7,885 nt of DNA from CAYOEJ01 sp964403015 (lineage in GTDB: Bacteria; Actinomycetota; Actinomycetes; Actinomycetales; Actinomycetaceae). The stretch is from the NCBI GenBank assembly GCA_964403015.1, contig CAYOEJ010000057.1, forward strand, positions 1 to 7,885, in the 5' to 3' direction. The notes beneath the pieces were generated by a model. The model was not told where the DNA came from. It worked only from the letters and a program-made list of their open reading frames with translations, and did no database searches. Position 1 is the first letter of the stretch. Every line of letters starts with the position of its first letter. Shown here piece by piece: positions 6,229 to 7,885 of the stretch. The translations under genes and the position numbers were made by a program.

Positions 6229-7782
6229 GTGAAGCTGGAGCTGAAAGGGATCACCAAACGCTTTGGTCCCTTGGTGGCTAATGACCACATTGATCTTGTT
6301 GTTGAAGAGGGACACATCCACGCACTGCTTGGTGAGAACGGTGCGGGCAAATCGACGTTGATGAACGTTCTTTACGGTCTATATGATCCCGATGAGGGCG
6401 AAATCCTGCTGGATGGAAAGCCGGTCAAGTTTGACGGCCCGGGCGACGCGGTCGCTGCCGGCATTGGCATGGTCCATCAGCACTTTATGCTCATTCCCGT
6501 TTTCACCGTTGCCGAGTCAATTGCACTCGGTTACGAACCGGTCAAGGGCGCCGGTCTGATCGATGTCGCGCAGGCGCGTCGTATCGTCAAGGATGTTTCC
6601 GCAAAATTCGGTTTCGATCTCGATCCGGATGCATACATTGAAGACCTTCCGGTCGGTGCGCAGCAGCGCGTTGAAATCGTGAAGGCACTCTCACGCGAGG
6701 CCAAGGTTCTCATTCTCGATGAGCCGACCGCCGTGCTGACCCCGCAGGAAACTGACGAACTCATGGCCATCATGCGTCAGCTTGCCGACGCCGGAACCTC
6801 GATCGTGTTCATTACGCACAAGCTGCGAGAGGTTCGTGCGGTTGCCGACGACATCACGGTTATCCGTCGTGGTGCAGTTGTTGGTACTGCAAGTCCGGAA
6901 GACTCGGAAGCTGATCTCGCCACCAAGATGGTCGGCCGCCCCGTCATGATGACGGTTGAAAAGGATCCGGCTCAGCCTGGAGACGTTGGACTTGAGTTCG
7001 ATAACGTCACGCTCGTTGCGGAGAATGGAACACACCTGCTTGAGCACGTGTCCTTCAACGTCGATCGTGGCGAGATTCTCGCTATCGCAGGCGTTCAGGG
7101 CAACGGCCAGACGGAGATTGCAGAGGTCATTCTTGGCCTCGAAAAGCCCACTGCTGGCAAGGTCTCTCTCGATTCCAAGGACATGACGAGCTACTCGGTT
7201 CGCAAGTCGCTTGAGGCCGGACTTGGCTTCGTGCCCGAAGACCGTTCAACCGATGGCCTGATCTCGAGCTTCACCATTGCGGAGAACCTCGTGCTCGACC
7301 AGTACCGCTACGAGCCATTCTCCAAGGGCCCAGCTCTTCGTCCAAAGGTCATTGAGCAGAACGCGGAGAAACTGCGTGATGAGTTCGATATCCGATTGAC
7401 ATCGGTTCACGATCCCATCTCTACGCTGTCCGGCGGTAACCAGCAAAAGGTCGTCGTGGCGCGAGAAATCTCTCGCGATCTGCGCCTGCTGGTTGTTAAC
7501 CAGCCGACTCGCGGCGTCGACGTCGGCTCCATCGAATTTATTCACAAGCGCATCGTTCAAGAGCGCGATACCGGCACACCGGTACTGCTGATTTCATCCG
7601 AGCTTGATGAGGTTGTTGGCCTCGCGGATCGCATCGCTGTGATGTACCGCGGCCGCATCGTGGGTATTGTTCCCGCGGATACCCCGCGCGACGCGCTCGG
7701 CTTGATGATGGCAGGTGTGCCAAAGGAGGAAGCGTTGGCTCAGTCCGGCACTCATTCCACGCACGAGGAGGTGGCTCGATGA
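6229..7782 (+). CDS. Double-domain ABC ATPase of a nucleoside importer (NupA/YufO type)
   Basis: This is the cytoplasmic energy subunit, expected to power import of nucleosides delivered by the lipoprotein. The 517 residues contain two nucleotide-binding domains in one chain, typical of the sugar/nucleoside class. Domain 1: Walker A GENGAGKST (35-43), a Q-loop at VHQHF (82-86), a non-standard signature LPVGAQQRVEI (140-150), Walker B LILDEP (161-166) and switch H197. Domain 2: Walker A replaced by GVQGNGQT (288-295, Gln in place of Lys), a good signature LSGGNQQK (400-407), Walker B ending in VVNQP (422-426, Asn-Gln in place of Asp-Glu), and Ser457 where the switch His would be. Such asymmetry is common in this family. 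GTG start at 6229 is preferred on the ribosome-binding site and on the N-terminus MKLELKGITKRFGPL. It overlaps the next gene by ATGA. Confidence 0.93.
   Translation: MKLELKGITKRFGPLVANDHIDLVVEEGHIHALLGENGAGKSTLMNVLYGLYDPDEGEILLDGKPVKFDGPGDAVAAGIGMVHQHFMLIPVFTVAESIALGYEPVKGAGLIDVAQARRIVKDVSAKFGFDLDPDAYIEDLPVGAQQRVEIVKALSREAKVLILDEPTAVLTPQETDELMAIMRQLADAGTSIVFITHKLREVRAVADDITVIRRGAVVGTASPEDSEADLATKMVGRPVMMTVEKDPAQPGDVGLEFDNVTLVAENGTHLLEHVSFNVDRGEILAIAGVQGNGQTEIAEVILGLEKPTAGKVSLDSKDMTSYSVRKSLEAGLGFVPEDRSTDGLISSFTIAENLVLDQYRYEPFSKGPALRPKVIEQNAEKLRDEFDIRLTSVHDPISTLSGGNQQKVVVAREISRDLRLLVVNQPTRGVDVGSIEFIHKRIVQERDTGTPVLLISSELDEVVGLADRIAVMYRGRIVGIVPADTPRDALGLMMAGVPKEEALAQSGTHSTHEEVAR
7765..7771 (+). 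promoter_or_regulatory. Ribosome-binding site of the downstream gene
   Basis: GAGGAGG, inside the end of the ATPase gene, lies 7 nt before the ATG at 7779. It is close to a full anti-16S match and supports efficient translation of the third component from the same transcript. Confidence 0.8.
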
Positions 7783-7885
7783 GCACGTCTACCACGCAGC
7801 GTCCACGCGCTGGCGCCGGTACCTGGGTCAAGGGCGCCTTCCATACCGGGCTTCGCTCCGGATGGCTGGTTTCCATCCTCGCCGT
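7779..7885 (+). CDS. Start of a probable ABC permease gene (3' end outside window)
   Basis: The first 35 codons run off the end of the window. The ATG overlaps the ATPase stop codon by ATGA. The protein starts with a polar, Arg/Thr-rich cytoplasmic stretch (MSTSTTQRPRAGAG) and then enters sequence that is becoming hydrophobic (GWLVSILAV), consistent with a first membrane segment. Position is the main argument: in BMP-type nucleoside importers the double ATPase is normally followed by two permease genes (NupB/YufP and NupC/YufQ types). The visible part is too short to recognise the family on sequence alone, so 'permease' is inferred from context. Confidence 0.7.
   Translation, partial: MSTSTTQRPRAGAGTWVKGAFHTGLRSGWLVSILA

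Overview
The window looks like ordinary chromosome from a moderately high-GC actinobacterium. The SHMT and FolD wording (for example the TVGRP motif and the GQQGGPLMHVIA stretch), frequent GTG starts and GAGG-type ribosome-binding sites fit that group. Actinomycetaceae-like genera such as Trueperella or Arcanobacterium are my guess, but I cannot fix the genus without a search. All genes lie on the + strand. I see no tRNA, rRNA, CRISPR array, insertion sequence, phage gene or attachment site.

Region 1 (1-4848) is a tightly packed run of five genes: the end of glyA (serine hydroxymethyltransferase), folD (methylene-THF dehydrogenase/cyclohydrolase), an exodeoxyribonuclease III, a YihY/BrkB-family membrane protein with a long charged tail, and a mannose-1-phosphate guanylyltransferase. 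The gaps are 3, 33 and 13 bp, then a 4-bp ATGA overlap, so one transcript is likely. GlyA and FolD form the folate one-carbon branch; the three downstream genes have unrelated jobs (DNA repair, an unknown membrane role, GDP-mannose supply).

Region 2 (4849-5026) is a 178-bp gap holding a probable terminator, a 13-bp palindrome within it, and a candidate promoter for the next operon.

Region 3 (5027-7885, running off the end) is a BMP/PnrA-type nucleoside ABC importer: a lipoprotein binding component, a 119-bp gap with a strong hairpin, a double-domain ATPase, and the first 35 codons of the next gene, presumably a permease. Its layout resembles the Bacillus NupA/YufO-type and Treponema PnrA systems. 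The lipoprotein has the codon bias of a highly expressed gene, and the hairpin after it may help make binding protein in excess over the transporter.

I found no previously undescribed system. The best second-look items are the intercistronic hairpin, the terminator/palindrome/promoter gap, the asymmetric ATPase and the charged YihY tail.
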